A stretch of DNA of 64,000 nucleotides from Heracleum sosnowskyi (lineage: Eukaryota; Streptophyta; Magnoliopsida; Apiales; Apiaceae), in assembly GCA_030848705.1 (NCBI GenBank), contig JAUIZM010000012.1, forward strand, positions 2,599,001-2,663,000, written 5' to 3'. How positions within the stretch are numbered: the first letter of the stretch is position 1; the number at the start of each line of letters is the position of its first letter. The notes under the pieces were generated by a model, which saw only the letters and a program-made list of their open reading frames with translations, did not search any database and was not told the origin of the DNA. Positions 49,097-60,295 of the stretch are shown in pieces. The translations under genes and the position numbers were made by a program.

Positions 49097-49477
49097 ATGG
49101 CTTCTTATTTATTTGGTTATGATTCTAATTCGTCTAGTGATCATAATGACTTTAATTATATTACTCCCATTCGAAATAAAAGAGTTTATCGTAAAATTTT
49201 TGATGGTGATGAAATTCGTGAAATAATAGATGTTGATGATATTGATGATGGTGTTGATAATGTTGGTAGAAAATTTAATGACTCTTCTAATTCTAAGAGA
49301 AAAGAAAATATGACTTTTGAAAGTGATGAAGATGTTAATATTACTCCCATTCGAAATAAAAGAGTTTATCGTAAAATTTTTGATGATAATGGTGATGAAA
49401 TTATATATAAAAACACGAAACTCAAAATCCAATACATAAAATTAAGATCTCTGGATAATGCAGACAACTTGCAATAA
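49097..49477 (+). CDS. Unrecognised acidic ORF with an internal repeat
   Basis: Starts MASYLFGYDSNSSSDHND and contains the block NYITPIRNKRVYRKIFDGD twice (about 49150..49210 and 49338..49395, identical over 16 residues), separated by an acidic DVDDIDDGVDNVG stretch. A GTG nine bases upstream is in frame, but the ATG at 49097 is the plausible start. The sequence after the second repeat loses coding character and the gypsy element follows 170 bp later, so the frame may be the 5' exon of a split transposon gene. No family recognised; may not be translated. Confidence 0.35.
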   Translation: MASYLFGYDSNSSSDHNDFNYITPIRNKRVYRKIFDGDEIREIIDVDDIDDGVDNVGRKFNDSSNSKRKENMTFESDEDVNITPIRNKRVYRKIFDDNGDEIIYKNTKLKIQYIKLRSLDNADNLQ

Positions 49478-49647
49478 AAATCAAGAAACAGAATGCATCA
49501 AAACACACAACACACAGAATCAAGTAATATTACTAAACATTCCAAGCTACAAACACTACCAACTTGCAAGATTCACTTAAAAATAAAACATATACAAAAT
49601 TCACTACCTACAAATGAAATGATGTAATAAAATACATAAATAAGATC

Positions 49648-50590
49648 TGTTATACAAGATTTTCGATAATGGGCCCTAAGCAGGTCCATAAGTGATTTGG
49701 GCTTGAAAGGAAGTTATGTTGGTATAATTCAGGCTTCGGCTCGCACCAAGTGTTCTGGATGAACTGGAATGACCAAGTATAACGGGCTCGAACGAGCGTT
49801 TATCATTTTGGGCTCGCACGAGTTCCTATTTATGATGATTAGGTACTGATTAGCCCATGGTACTTGGGAAATAAAATGGGTTGATTTGTTAGGTTAGGGT
49901 CAAGTATTATAAGCCCTAAACCATGTTGAGTTTGGGCTCTCACCATTATGAAGTAATGGGCTCGTGATACTTGTCAGAAATAAGAATATTTGAACATAGG
50001 TGAGCTCGCACCACTTGAACTTTGAAAGGGTAATTTTCATATGTTTTATGCGATGCGAGCCTGGCCAGCTCGCATCGTGGGTGAAGCCCAATATATGGAA
50101 ATTCCCATTTATGGGATGTTTCTTGGTTGACACGGGACAGACCTACAATCATGGGAAGAAATGCGGAGATGCCGCGAGATTGTAGGAAAACGTGTGAAGA
50201 CCGGATTATTTATGGGAACTTGAGGAGGATTGATGATCCTTAGACTATTTATGGGAACTTGAGGAGGATTGATGATCCTTGGAACTATTTATGGGAACAT
50301 GAGGTGGATTGATAGTCCTTGAGTTATTTATGGGAACATAAATCCTGACTATTTTATGGGCTTGGACTGAATGGGCTTATTCAATGACTTGTTCTCCAAG
50401 AACTACGTGAGGCTTGATCCCTATATAAAGGGGTACGTAGGCACCTTGTATGATACACAATTGACACTCGGCAAAGAGCAAGAGAAAGAACCCATTCTCT
50501 AATCAATTTTCTGAGGAGTCATCATACAAGTCCAGCCACAACTTTCCATAAACCTCCAACACACTGTTGTACGAAATTCTCCTAACAACA
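49648..50590 (+). repeat. 5' LTR of the Tat element
   Basis: 943 bp, TGTTATAC...CTAACAACA. A TATA box (TATATAAA) lies at 50422..50429, with R expected from about 50455. A minisatellite of 39-40-bp units (TATTTATGGGAACTTGAGG...) starts at 50207, 50246 and 50286, with a partial fourth at 50325. The motif GGCTCGCA/TGCGAGCC recurs several times (49738, 49811, 50053, 50069). Confidence 0.95.
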
Positions 50591-50592
50591 AT

Positions 50593-50610
50593 TGGCGCTA
50601 GAAGGAGGGG
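50593..50610 (+). promoter_or_regulatory. Primer-binding site of the Tat element
   Basis: TGGCGCTAGAAGGAGGGG begins two bases after the 5' LTR. This is the expected position for the tRNA primer site of minus-strand synthesis. I do not assign the tRNA. Confidence 0.75.
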
Positions 50611-50641
50611 GCTCATTGAGCACTACATCTTAAGGAGAAGG

Positions 50642-53600
50642 ATGTCGAAGAACAACAAGGACGGTGACAAGGGGATTGAGCATAAGAAGGATGCCACACC
50701 ACAAGGAGCGAGGACGGATCCACCACCCCACGGAGAGGGCTCGCCTCGCAAAATCACCCCTGTCATGCCTCAAGTCGCACCAGTTACACTAGATGGCCAA
50801 AAGATCTTAGGCTACCTCGAGGGGATTGAGCTCCAATTCAAAGCTATGAACGCACGGCTAGCTAAGGTCGAGCAGAACTCAATCAAGAATGCGAAGAGGA
50901 AGGCTCGAAGGCTCAAGGGCACTAGGGACAAGAAGGATAAAACCTCTAAAAAACTCATACACGAGTTCGACGAGGTAGCTGATGGGCTAAAGAAAACCGG
51001 GTCTCTTGAGACAGATGAGATATCTCCAAGCCAGGAGGAGCGAGGTAGCCAGGCTCCAAGCGAGCCGCGGCATGAGCCAGCTTCATCCGAGGCTAGATCC
51101 ACTAGTGTTTTGGATCGAATTGGGAAGAAGCTAACTGAGCACGATCTAAGGCTTAGATTGGAAAAATCTAAAACACGGAAGGAGGCGCCAGAGAGGACTC
51201 CGCCTAGAACAGAACGAAGGGAGAGGACTCCGCCTAGAACAGAACGAAGGGAGAGGACTCCGCCTAGAACAGAGCGAAGGGAGAGGACTCCGCCTAGAAC
51301 AGAAGGAAGAGAGAGGACCCCGCCTCGAACTCATAGAAGGGAGCGAAGGGAGAGGGCTTCCCCCCACCATTCTAGCGGGGAGGGGTCTAACGAGAGGATT
51401 GGAGACCTAAGGGTTGGTGATTTGAGACGCCTGCTGACGCAGATGGAACATGAGAAGAGAGCCCCACCCCCTGCAACGGCCCCATCTCCTTTCACTACTG
51501 CAATAAGGATGTCCCCTCTGCCCCCGGCATTTAGAAGCAACCTCGAGCTTGCCTTCAATGGAGATGCGGATCCTGCTGAATACTTGGCCCGTTTCAATAC
51601 CGAGATGGAGGTCTACCAGGTGCCTGACCTAACTCGTTGTCGGTTATTCGCTGCCTCGTTAAGGGGGAGTGCCCAACAGTGGTTTACTAAGTTAGGACCA
51701 GCTAGCATTAGCACGTGGAGACAGTTGGGAGATCTATTCTTAAGGCAATTTCAGTCCACTCTTCACTATGCCCCCCCGGTTGCTACTCTTGCAAACATTA
51801 AACAGGGAGAGACGGAGTCCCTGCAGGATTATTTCATGAGATTTAATGCTGAAGTTCCTAGAGTCCGAGGAGCAACTGAAGAAGCCCAGAAGAATTTCCT
51901 AATCGCTGGATTGAGGGAGGGCTCTAAATTCTGGAAGACTCTACAGGCTAGAGAACCAGAAACTTTGGCCGAATTTTATGAACAAGCGGAGCCTCACAAA
52001 AGGGTTGAAAAATCTATGAGAGATCTAAGAAGCAGTGGCCGAAGGATGGAGAAGAGAGGGAGGTCTTCTAGCCCAGAAGAAAGGAGAAAGACTTTCAGAA
52101 GGAGCCCTAGCCCAAAGAAGTTTAACAAGACCAAGGAAAATAAAGAGACTGGAAGGCCTTACACAACCAAATGGCAGAATCATACCCCTTTGGTGGCTTC
52201 CATTGATCATATATATGCCACTTATGCTGGGAAGGGGGTATTCAAGAAAGCCACCCCTCTGACAGAATATAGTAAAAGGGACACCTCTAAATACTGTGCT
52301 TACCATGAATCTACAGGACACCACACGGCCGATTGCCGACAGTTGAAGGATGAGATAGAGAGCCTGATTCGACAGGGAAAGCTGACGGAATGGGTCATGA
52401 AGGAAGTACGGAAACATAAATCTGAGTACCATCAGGTGCCTCCTCCACCCCCAATAGCAAAAGATGGTGACAAAGAGAGGACTGACAGGGCAGGTAGCAT
52501 TCGTGTTATAATTGGAGGATCTCATGTGGGAGGAGATAGTAAGAAAGCCATGGAAAGATATGCTCGAGAAGCAAAGGACCGCCCTCTAACCAATGTTCAT
52601 CGTCTTGAACAAAGGCCTCCTTATCTGTTCACGAAAGAGAGAGATGAAATCATGTTTAGTGAAGAAGATGCCAAATGGGTACACCATCCTCATGCTGATG
52701 CTCTTGTGGTAAGAATAAAAATCGGGTCTACTAATGTATATCGGGTGCTGGTGGACAATGGGAGCGCTGTAAATGTCTTAACCTACGACACTTACAAAAG
52801 ACTTGGATTCCTGGACAGAGAGTTGGCCTCAAGCGGAAACCAGCTCTACGGGTTCACCGGGGCTTCAGTAGGAATTCGGGGAACAATCCAGCTACCGGTC
52901 AGTTTAGGAGACAACCCCCACGTGGCCACACAAATTGTCACCTTTACTGTGGTGGACCAGCCATGTGCCTATAACGCCATCATTGGGAGGCCACTCCTTA
53001 AGGAGATGAGGGTAGTTACCTCTGTCTACCACTTAACCATGAAGTTTCCAACTCCTACAGGCGTCGAACAAGTGAAGGGATGTCAATATGACTCAAGGGT
53101 ATGCTACAACCAAGCCGTGAAAGGGGCAGAGAAGTTAGATGTTCGACGAGAAGTGGTAGACCTTAGAGAACAAGAACCTCTAGAAGATAGTGAAGAGAAG
53201 AAAAGGAAGCGTGTGGACACTCTCATGATGGATGTCTGTAACATGATATCTATAGAGGAACTCCCGGAAGACTACTTCGAAAATCTGGGGATTGAAGTGG
53301 AGCCTCGGCCCGGGGCCTTAATGATGGAACCCTCTCAACCCATAATGACACTGCAGGAAGGGATAGTAGAGGAGGCTAGTGATGATGAGGAGAGCCCAGA
53401 ACAGATGGCCGCTAGGTTGAATAAAGGCAAATGGGTGAAGAAAGAGACCTCAATTCTGATAAACTTGCCAACTGGAGTCTCCCGAGAGGTCACCATTACA
53501 ACAGAAGGGAACATCCAGCAAGAAACGCCGGAGTTGCTCATCAATAATAGGGACCATCTGAGTGTTACTGAAGTAGGAGAGCCTAGCATGGATAGAAGCG

Positions 53601-56600
53601 TTGATGTTGATTTGGACCCAAGAATGCCTCCCCTACCAGACGGAGCTGGGACATTCGAGGATATCATTCCTATCTTGGTGGACCCGAACGACTCGACTAA
53701 AATCTTGAGGATTGGAGCAAACCTCGGCCCCGAAATGAGAAACAACCTCGTCTCATTCCTCAAGGAGAACCTGGATGTGTTTGCATGGTCTCACGCTGAC
53801 ATGATAGGGATCGACCCAGAAGTGATGTGCCACAGGTTGAACTTAGACCCCAGCAAGAAGGGAACAAGGCAGAAGAGGAGACCTATTAGCGGAGAGAGAG
53901 CCGAGGCCCTTAGAGAAGAGGTGGACAGGTTAATGGAAGTCGGGCTCATCAAGGAGTCATTTTACCCGACTTGGTTGGCTAATCCCGTGTTGGTAAAGAA
54001 GCCGAATGGGAAGTGGAGAACCTGCGTTGACTTCACCGATTTGAACAAAACTTGTCCAAAAGATAGCTTCCCACTTCCTCGTATCGATCAACTTGTAGAT
54101 GCCACTGCAGGACACGCATTGTTAAGCTTCATGGACGCTTACTCAGGCTATAATCAAATTCCTATGTATGGGCCAGATCAAGAACACACTTCGTTCATCA
54201 CTGATCGGGGCCTATACTGTTATATTGGGATGCCTTTCGGGTTGGTTAATGCGGGAGCAACTTATCAGCGATTGGTGAATAAGATGTTTAAAGACCACAT
54301 CAGGAAGACAATGGAGGTATATGTTGATGACATGCTTGTAAAATCGAAGGAGGCCAAGGACCACATTCAGCATTTGGCAGAGATGTTCACTATCCTGCGT
54401 ATCTACAGAATGAAGCTCAACCCCCAAAAATGTGTGTTTGGGGTAGAGTCGGGGAAATTCCTGGGGTTTATTGTCAACCATCGAGGAATTGAAGCTAACC
54501 CGACCAAGATTAAGGCTCTAATGGAGATGAGACCACCTCGTAGGGTGAGGGATGTGCAAAGCCTCACAGGGAGAATTGCGGCGTTGAACAGATTTTTCTC
54601 AAAATCTTCTGACAAGTGCCAAGAGTTCTTTAAGGCTATTAAGAAGGTGGGCAAGAATTTTCAATGGACAGAGGAATGTGAAGAGGCCTTTCAAAATATC
54701 AAAAGACATTTGAGCACACCACCTCTTTTGTCTAACCCGCAGCAAGGGGAGGTACTGGTGCTTTATCTGGCCGTGTCGGAATATGCGGTAAGTGCGGTGC
54801 TAATTCGAGAGGAAGATGGAGTTCAGCTCCCGATTTATTATGTGAGCAAAAGGCTGGTGGGCGCAGAAACTCGATACTTGAACATGGAAAAGCTGGTGTA
54901 TGCTCTGATTCTCGCCTCACGGAAACTCCGTCCCTACTTCCAAGCTCATAAGATCGAGGTGAGAATAGCGTATCCTCTTAGGCAAGTGTTGCATAAACCA
55001 GAAACTTCAGGAAGGATGTTGAAATGGGCTGTCGAGCTAGGGCAGTTTGATGTGGAGTATAAGCCTCGGGTCGCGATTAAAGGACAAGCTCTGGCAGATT
55101 TTGTGTTGGAATTCCCACCTCAAGTAGAGGAGGACCCTAGGGCCTTGCAAATTTATCCAGAGGTGCCAATGGAGGAAAATCAGAATAGTGCCCCTTGGTG
55201 GAGCTTATATGTTGATGGGGCATCTAATGGAGATGGAGCCGGTGCTGGATTTATGTTAGTGAGCCCAGAAGGATGTAGAGTGAAGAGGGCTGTTCACTTC
55301 ACTTTCCATGCAACAAATAATGATGCTGAATATGAGGCCTTGATCAACGGATTCAAGTTGGCATTAGAGCTAAAGGTGGAAAACCTTAACGCTTTTAGTG
55401 ACTCCATGATTGTAGTATACCAGATAAATGGGGGGTATCAGGCACGAGGGCCTAGAACGGAGTTGTATTTGCGTTGTGCAGAAAGATTAATCAAGTTATT
55501 TAATGAAGTTAGCCTGGAGCTCATCCCCCGGGGCCAGAATGAGACGGCGGACGAGCTTGCCAAGTTCGGCTCACGTCGCGAGACCACTCTGTTAGGGTCA
55601 ACACCCTTGGAAATACAGAGGAGGCCTAGCGTGCCAGAGGAAGAGCTCATGGTTGTGGCAGAGCAGGCTACATGGATGTCTCCACTCTTATCTTATATCA
55701 AAAATGGTGTGTTACCAGATGACAAGAATGAAGCACGGCGGATGCGATATATGGCTGCAAGATATGCAATATATGATGGAGACTTGTATAGGAGAGGCTT
55801 TAATGTGCCCCTACTTAAGTGTGTTGATGGAGATGAATGCAATTATATACTGAGGGAAGTTCATGAAGGTATTTGTGGTAATCACTCGGGGGGTAGCTCC
55901 TTGGCACAAAAGATACTTCGTCAAGGATATTACTGGCCGACTCTCAAGAAAGATGCTTTCGAGTTTGCTAGAGCTTGTGACAAGTGCCAAAGGTATGCAA
56001 ATTTTCATAACAGCCCTGTGGCACCTTTAACCTCACTCATGAGCCCTTGGCCCTTTGCCATGTGGGGGATAGATTTGATTGGAGAACTGCCCAAGGCTAA
56101 AGGAAGTGTGAAGTATGCTGTGGTTGCGGTGGACTATTTCACTAAGTGGGCAGAGGCTGAGCCCTTAGCCACAATAACCGCAAAGAAGCTCATTGATTTT
56201 GTGTATCGGGCTATTGTTTGTCGATTTGGAATACCCTACAAGTTGATCTCAGATAATGGTAAACAGTTTGACAGTAAGGAGATGAGAGAATTTTGTGACA
56301 GGTTGGGAATGCTAAAGAGTTTCAGTGCAGTGAGCCATCCACAGACAAATGGTCAGACTGAGGCAATCAACAAAATTTTGAAGCACACGTTGAAAGCAAA
56401 GCTTGAGGATGCTAAGGGAAATTGGCCAGAGGAACTTCCACAAGTTCTATGGTCTTATAACACCACTCCCCGAACCACAACGGGTGAGACCCCTTTCTCC
56501 TTGGTGTATGGATGTGAGGCTATGGTCCCGGTAGAAGTGGGAGCTGGATCTTTTAGGAGAGCTCATTATGACCCAGAGAATAGTGAGAAGAATCATCGTC

Positions 56601-56908
56601 TTTACTTAGACATGATTGAAGAAACACGGGTTGATTCCCAAGCAAGGCTGCTAGCATATCACCAGAGAACTGCCAGGCATTATAACCGCAAGGTGAGAGC
56701 CCGACCTTTCCGGGTAGGGGACTTGGTTCTCCGTCGAGTCATGCCTAACACCAAGATAGTTAATCATGGAGTGTTTGGTGCAAATTGGGAAGGCCCATAT
56801 CAGATCAAATCAGTTTTATGGGAGGGAACTTATCATCTCAATGACATACGAGGAAAGCTCATACCAAGGGCTTGGAATGCTGAGCACTTGAGGAGATATT
56901 ATCAGTAG
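50642..56908 (+). CDS. Tat-type gag-pol polyprotein, intact
   Basis: One open frame of 2088 codons plus stop from the ATG at 50642 (MSKNNKDGDKG); the frame extends 75 nt upstream, but earlier starts fall in or next to the primer site. Domains by position: basic N-terminus with four near-perfect RERTPPRTER repeats (51190..51330); gag core (51530..51990; LRGSAQQWFTKL, LIAGLREG); a Cys/His knuckle-like CAYHESTGHHTADC (about 52292); protease with LVDNGSAVNVL (about 52748); RT with FPLPRIDQLVD, MPFGLVNAGATYQ and YVDDM (54319); gypsy RNase H (about 54750..55000); a second RNase H (LYVDGASNGDGAGAGF, AEYEAL, FSDS; 55200..55570); integrase (55850..56650) with an HHCC finger, D..D..E residues in GIDLIG, SDNGKQF and QTNGQTEAIN. 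The second RNase H marks the Tat lineage. Confidence 0.95.
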   Translation: MSKNNKDGDKGIEHKKDATPQGARTDPPPHGEGSPRKITPVMPQVAPVTLDGQKILGYLEGIELQFKAMNARLAKVEQNSIKNAKRKARRLKGTRDKKDKTSKKLIHEFDEVADGLKKTGSLETDEISPSQEERGSQAPSEPRHEPASSEARSTSVLDRIGKKLTEHDLRLRLEKSKTRKEAPERTPPRTERRERTPPRTERRERTPPRTERRERTPPRTEGRERTPPRTHRRERRERASPHHSSGEGSNERIGDLRVGDLRRLLTQMEHEKRAPPPATAPSPFTTAIRMSPLPPAFRSNLELAFNGDADPAEYLARFNTEMEVYQVPDLTRCRLFAASLRGSAQQWFTKLGPASISTWRQLGDLFLRQFQSTLHYAPPVATLANIKQGETESLQDYFMRFNAEVPRVRGATEEAQKNFLIAGLREGSKFWKTLQAREPETLAEFYEQAEPHKRVEKSMRDLRSSGRRMEKRGRSSSPEERRKTFRRSPSPKKFNKTKENKETGRPYTTKWQNHTPLVASIDHIYATYAGKGVFKKATPLTEYSKRDTSKYCAYHESTGHHTADCRQLKDEIESLIRQGKLTEWVMKEVRKHKSEYHQVPPPPPIAKDGDKERTDRAGSIRVIIGGSHVGGDSKKAMERYAREAKDRPLTNVHRLEQRPPYLFTKERDEIMFSEEDAKWVHHPHADALVVRIKIGSTNVYRVLVDNGSAVNVLTYDTYKRLGFLDRELASSGNQLYGFTGASVGIRGTIQLPVSLGDNPHVATQIVTFTVVDQPCAYNAIIGRPLLKEMRVVTSVYHLTMKFPTPTGVEQVKGCQYDSRVCYNQAVKGAEKLDVRREVVDLREQEPLEDSEEKKRKRVDTLMMDVCNMISIEELPEDYFENLGIEVEPRPGALMMEPSQPIMTLQEGIVEEASDDEESPEQMAARLNKGKWVKKETSILINLPTGVSREVTITTEGNIQQETPELLINNRDHLSVTEVGEPSMDRSVDVDLDPRMPPLPDGAGTFEDIIPILVDPNDSTKILRIGANLGPEMRNNLVSFLKENLDVFAWSHADMIGIDPEVMCHRLNLDPSKKGTRQKRRPISGERAEALREEVDRLMEVGLIKESFYPTWLANPVLVKKPNGKWRTCVDFTDLNKTCPKDSFPLPRIDQLVDATAGHALLSFMDAYSGYNQIPMYGPDQEHTSFITDRGLYCYIGMPFGLVNAGATYQRLVNKMFKDHIRKTMEVYVDDMLVKSKEAKDHIQHLAEMFTILRIYRMKLNPQKCVFGVESGKFLGFIVNHRGIEANPTKIKALMEMRPPRRVRDVQSLTGRIAALNRFFSKSSDKCQEFFKAIKKVGKNFQWTEECEEAFQNIKRHLSTPPLLSNPQQGEVLVLYLAVSEYAVSAVLIREEDGVQLPIYYVSKRLVGAETRYLNMEKLVYALILASRKLRPYFQAHKIEVRIAYPLRQVLHKPETSGRMLKWAVELGQFDVEYKPRVAIKGQALADFVLEFPPQVEEDPRALQIYPEVPMEENQNSAPWWSLYVDGASNGDGAGAGFMLVSPEGCRVKRAVHFTFHATNNDAEYEALINGFKLALELKVENLNAFSDSMIVVYQINGGYQARGPRTELYLRCAERLIKLFNEVSLELIPRGQNETADELAKFGSRRETTLLGSTPLEIQRRPSVPEEELMVVAEQATWMSPLLSYIKNGVLPDDKNEARRMRYMAARYAIYDGDLYRRGFNVPLLKCVDGDECNYILREVHEGICGNHSGGSSLAQKILRQGYYWPTLKKDAFEFARACDKCQRYANFHNSPVAPLTSLMSPWPFAMWGIDLIGELPKAKGSVKYAVVAVDYFTKWAEAEPLATITAKKLIDFVYRAIVCRFGIPYKLISDNGKQFDSKEMREFCDRLGMLKSFSAVSHPQTNGQTEAINKILKHTLKAKLEDAKGNWPEELPQVLWSYNTTPRTTTGETPFSLVYGCEAMVPVEVGAGSFRRAHYDPENSEKNHRLYLDMIEETRVDSQARLLAYHQRTARHYNRKVRARPFRVGDLVLRRVMPNTKIVNHGVFGANWEGPYQIKSVLWEGTYHLNDIRGKLIPRAWNAEHLRRYYQ
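51190..51330 (+). repeat. Coding repeat RERTPPRT in gag N-terminus
   Basis: About five 30-nt units encode ERTPPRTERR in tandem (AGAGGACTCCGCCTAGAACA...). Adjacent units are nearly identical at DNA level. The Arg/Pro/Thr-rich segment precedes the gag core and may bind nucleic acid, which is an inference. Confidence 0.85.
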
Positions 56909-57565
56909 TTTCTATCCATTTAAGACTTAGCATGCATTGATATTTATCCTAAGTCTCGGGGGGTAGTGTCATATAGGCACCTTCCCTTGGCATACAATGT
57001 AATAAGTCTAGGTCTGTTATTATTTAAGAAGATGGAGGTTTTTTATTATCTAAATAAAGTTGAAGTTTATTAAGCATTCAGAAACTTTTACTTTCTTTTT
57101 ATTTTGGATTGGGCCTCGGCCCATCAACTATGCAAAAAGTGCTTGTGCGAGGCGAGTCCTCTCTAGAAACGAGCTCAAGAAATTTTTTGCGAGGCGAGGC
57201 CTCTTTATATGACAAGTTTGTGCGAAGCGAGGCCTCTGTAGGAGGAGAGTCTCATAAGCTTGTAGAGTATTTGTGTGAATTTGATGAGAAACAGATCAAC
57301 TTGAGCGGGGTAGAACTCTGTGCGAGGCCTATAGATGCGAACCCTAACAAGTTGGAAAATTTCAGTATGGAAACTTTGTACGATGTGAACATGTTGAAAA
57401 TTGGGAGCATACAAAAACAATAAACAGATGCAAGATATGAATGATAAATATAAACAGTGTGCGACCACAAAGTACTTGGAAATTGTTAAAATATTAACTG
57501 GCCATGACCGTAGAGTTTTACAAACTGCGAGGCAAACGGGGTGCCCGCATCCCCAAAATAGATGT
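56909..57565. other. Region between gag-pol and the antisense gene
   Basis: Contains a polypurine-like GGGGGGTAG followed by TGTCATATAGG at 56958..56977, resembling the true polypurine tract and LTR start at 60898..60918. It also has three GCGAGGCGAGGCCTCT-like motifs (57140..57240). The 3' end of the antisense transcript is expected here. Confidence 0.55.
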
Positions 57566-60295
57566 TCAAGATTGAGGAGTTTCATCATTGCCCCCTTGTG
57601 CGGTGCGAACCTCCTCTGCGAGCCGAGCCTCCTCTGCGAGCCGAGCCTCTTCTTCCATTTCAAAACGAAGCTTCGCAGCATAGCTCACAGTGGCGGCGCC
57701 TAGAGGACTCCAATCAAAGTCAGGGCACTTCACCATAAAGCCCTTCATAAAATTTTTGGAACCTAGGGCCTTTGCATCCCTAACTTCTGCGTCCCGGCTC
57801 GCCTCGAGTGCCGAGAGCTTGGCCTCGAATTCAATACCTTGGGCTGCCAGCTTAGCCTCGAACCCAGCAACTTGGGCCTTTAAAGATTCATTTTCAGAAG
57901 CAGCGACAGCTAGGGAAGTAGAATGCTCATCTTTCATTTTTCCCACAAGTGCTCGGGACTCGCGCAAATCTTTTTCAAGACTTGTGGTCGCATCAAGGAC
58001 ACTTTGCTTTGCTTCCTCAGCCAATTTCACGTTCGCCCGTCTCGCTTCGTCTAGCTTGAATTTTAAAACTTTGTTGTCCTTATCAAGGCGAGCGCTGGCT
58101 TGACCCATAGAGCGAAGCTCTTTGTTCCTATTCATCAGCCTTATGAAAGCCTCGGCTGTGACCCTGGTGAGAGCATCATTATTGGCCTCGAACGAGCCAG
58201 TAGTCCACTCCCTCAAATCACCCTCAGAAATATGTGGCCCAGCGAGTCGAACCAAGGTACTAGCCACAACATTCCCTTGGGGAGTAGGAGGGAGTTCCTT
58301 GCGAGGCCGCTTGGATGGCTCAATTTCCATGGGGACATCTTTAGAGTGTTTTGTTCTTTTCTTAGGTGGAGAGGCCCCCCCAGTCTTCAGATATTCGGTA
58401 AGAGTGATCTTGGGTTGAGGCGGAACCCCTTTTGATTTTGGAGCACGGTTCGAACCCTCAGCATGCGAGCCGGCTTGGCTGGCAGTAGGGGCGGTTCGAA
58501 CAGGAGTTTCCTGTTCAGCCAAGAAGGGAGGTGGAGAAATAGCCATTCCTGCGATAAAACGAGGATAAAAGAGTTAGTCAAAAGAATAAATAATATAACT
58601 GACTGCGAGGATTTCAATAAACAACGGTGCGAGCCGACGGCTCGCACCAAGTATGGAACTTACTTTTTCTTTTTCTTTTGGACACCTTATTGGGGGTTAA
58701 TCGAGTTCCCTCTTTCAGAAAACCGTACTCGATAAGGTTGGCCGTTGTGATTAAATTTTTAATATTTCGATCAGCAACGGGAGTGTTCAGAAGATTGTCG
58801 GCATTAATTTTGTCTTGGCCGGTTAGTTTCGTTCTAACAGGGGGCTCTGTTAGAAAGGCAAAGCAGGTGTTAGAATACAATAACGGTGCGAGCCTTAAAG
58901 GAACGGTGCGAGCCTAAAAATCAATTTTTACTTACCAGGGTCGTAATAGAAGTGAGTTTGAACTCTAGGGACTTCATGAATGTAGAAGAAAGGATTTTTC
59001 CAGCGACCAGAATTGCTGGGCCCTCCATGAATTAACTTCTTTTTATTGTAGCATGCCCACACAGAAAAATAAAAGTACCCAAAATCAGACGAGTGCTTGA
59101 GGGTCAGGAAATATCCAAGTTGACGAGCCGTGAGAGTAGGGTACCCTTGTTTTTTGTAAAGTATATACAGTGCTATGGCAGATCTGTAGCCATTGGGATT
59201 GATTTGCAGTGGTGCGAGCCCATAGTACTCCAAAACCTCTTGAATAAAAGGATGGAGGGGTGCACTTATTCCTAACTTCAATAGAAAAGTAGAAAGAACC
59301 ATACGGGGCGCTCGACCTCCGTTTTCTTCATGATCGAATCGGTAACACCTCATGTGCGGTGCGGGGAGAATTATACGGCCCGCTGGCCTAAACTGATTCA
59401 CTAGGTCACAAAGATTGTCCTCGGTTAATGAAGTGGACATGTCTCGACAGGCTAGAATTTTTCCCTCCTCTTGATTAGGGGTCGAGCTCTCGTCGCCATC
59501 TGGAATTACGCGTTTTTTAAGAAATATCACCCCTTCAAGCTCGGGCTGTTTGATGGGATCATATGGAATTGGGGACGGTTCGGGCACATAAGCATAGTTA
59601 CAAAAATCTGTTTCTTTTGATACATCTGCTACCTCCTCGCTAGTAGGGCTATCATATGACCAAGTCGAACTAATGTCATCATCCTCATTCTGTTCGAACC
59701 CTTCTTGAGGAGTAACGGTGCGGGCCACCTTTTTTCCCTTACGTTTTTCGTAAAAGGCGCTTCCCAAAGAGCTATCTGTGGACTCTGAATCAGATATATT
59801 TACTGGATTGTTTGCTGAGCACGATGCGAAGCGAAGCTTGTTCTCTCTTTCCTGTAAAAGCTGTGCGACGCGAGCATCTGCTTCCTCTTGACTAAAAGGT
59901 AGTACAGGACGATTGAATAGGGCATCAAGACCAAGCGAACTGGAAATACTTGGCCCTATTTTCTTGTCCCTCCACGAGTATAAGTCCTTCTCTCTAGTGT
60001 AATTTTCTGGGGCAGAATTTGGGTCGAGTTGAAGTCCAAGCGAACTAGACCCACTGGCTCGCATCGCATTTTCAATCTTAGCTATGTTGGCCGCCCCTTC
60101 AGGTGTGATGGCCGAATTTGGGGAAATAGGCTGGCTTAAGCGACCTGAGATGGAGGTCAATTCCCGTTGGAATTCCTTTGAGCCTCTAAGTTCAGGGGGG
60201 TACTGGTTCAAAGGGGAAGGAGTGGCTGAAGAATGAAACGAGCCCGGTGTGTCGCCGGGTGAGCCCATGGAGATGGACGGGGTCGCACTCGACAT
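57566..60295 (-). CDS. Antisense spliced gene of the Tat element (841 aa)
   Basis: Coding exons in transcript order are 58936..60295, 58664..58846 and 57566..58548. They total 2526 nt and join in frame across consensus sites (CTG|GTAAGT to CTAACAG|AG; AAAAA|GTAAGT to TCGCAG|GA). The ATG lies directly after an acceptor (TTTTTTCAG|ATG), giving a 5'UTR intron at 60296..60562 with donor ACAAA|GTAAG. Residues about 326-453 (VLSTFLLKLGISAPLHPFIQEVL, INPNGYRSAIALYILYKK, FGYFYFSVWA, GRWKNPFFYI) resemble PF04195 'Transposase_28/putative gypsy type transposon'. The C-terminal exon is an Ala/Glu/Lys-rich coiled coil (ASARLDKDNKVLKFKLDEAR...). Antisense ORFs are known in Tat/Retand elements; the function is unknown. 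Exon 2 and 3 also hold nuclear-localisation-like basic runs (VSKRKRKRK, PKKRTKHSK). Confidence 0.8.

Noticed and set aside
49900..50185. Several short frames in the LTR, repeated identically at 61160..61445
   Set aside because: They fall in LTR sequence on both strands and are duplicated only because the LTRs are. No coding signature.
53990..54500. Possible viral (caulimovirid) origin of the reverse transcriptase
   Set aside because: Long LTRs, a target duplication, a downstream integrase and a second RNase H identify a Ty3/gypsy retrotransposon.
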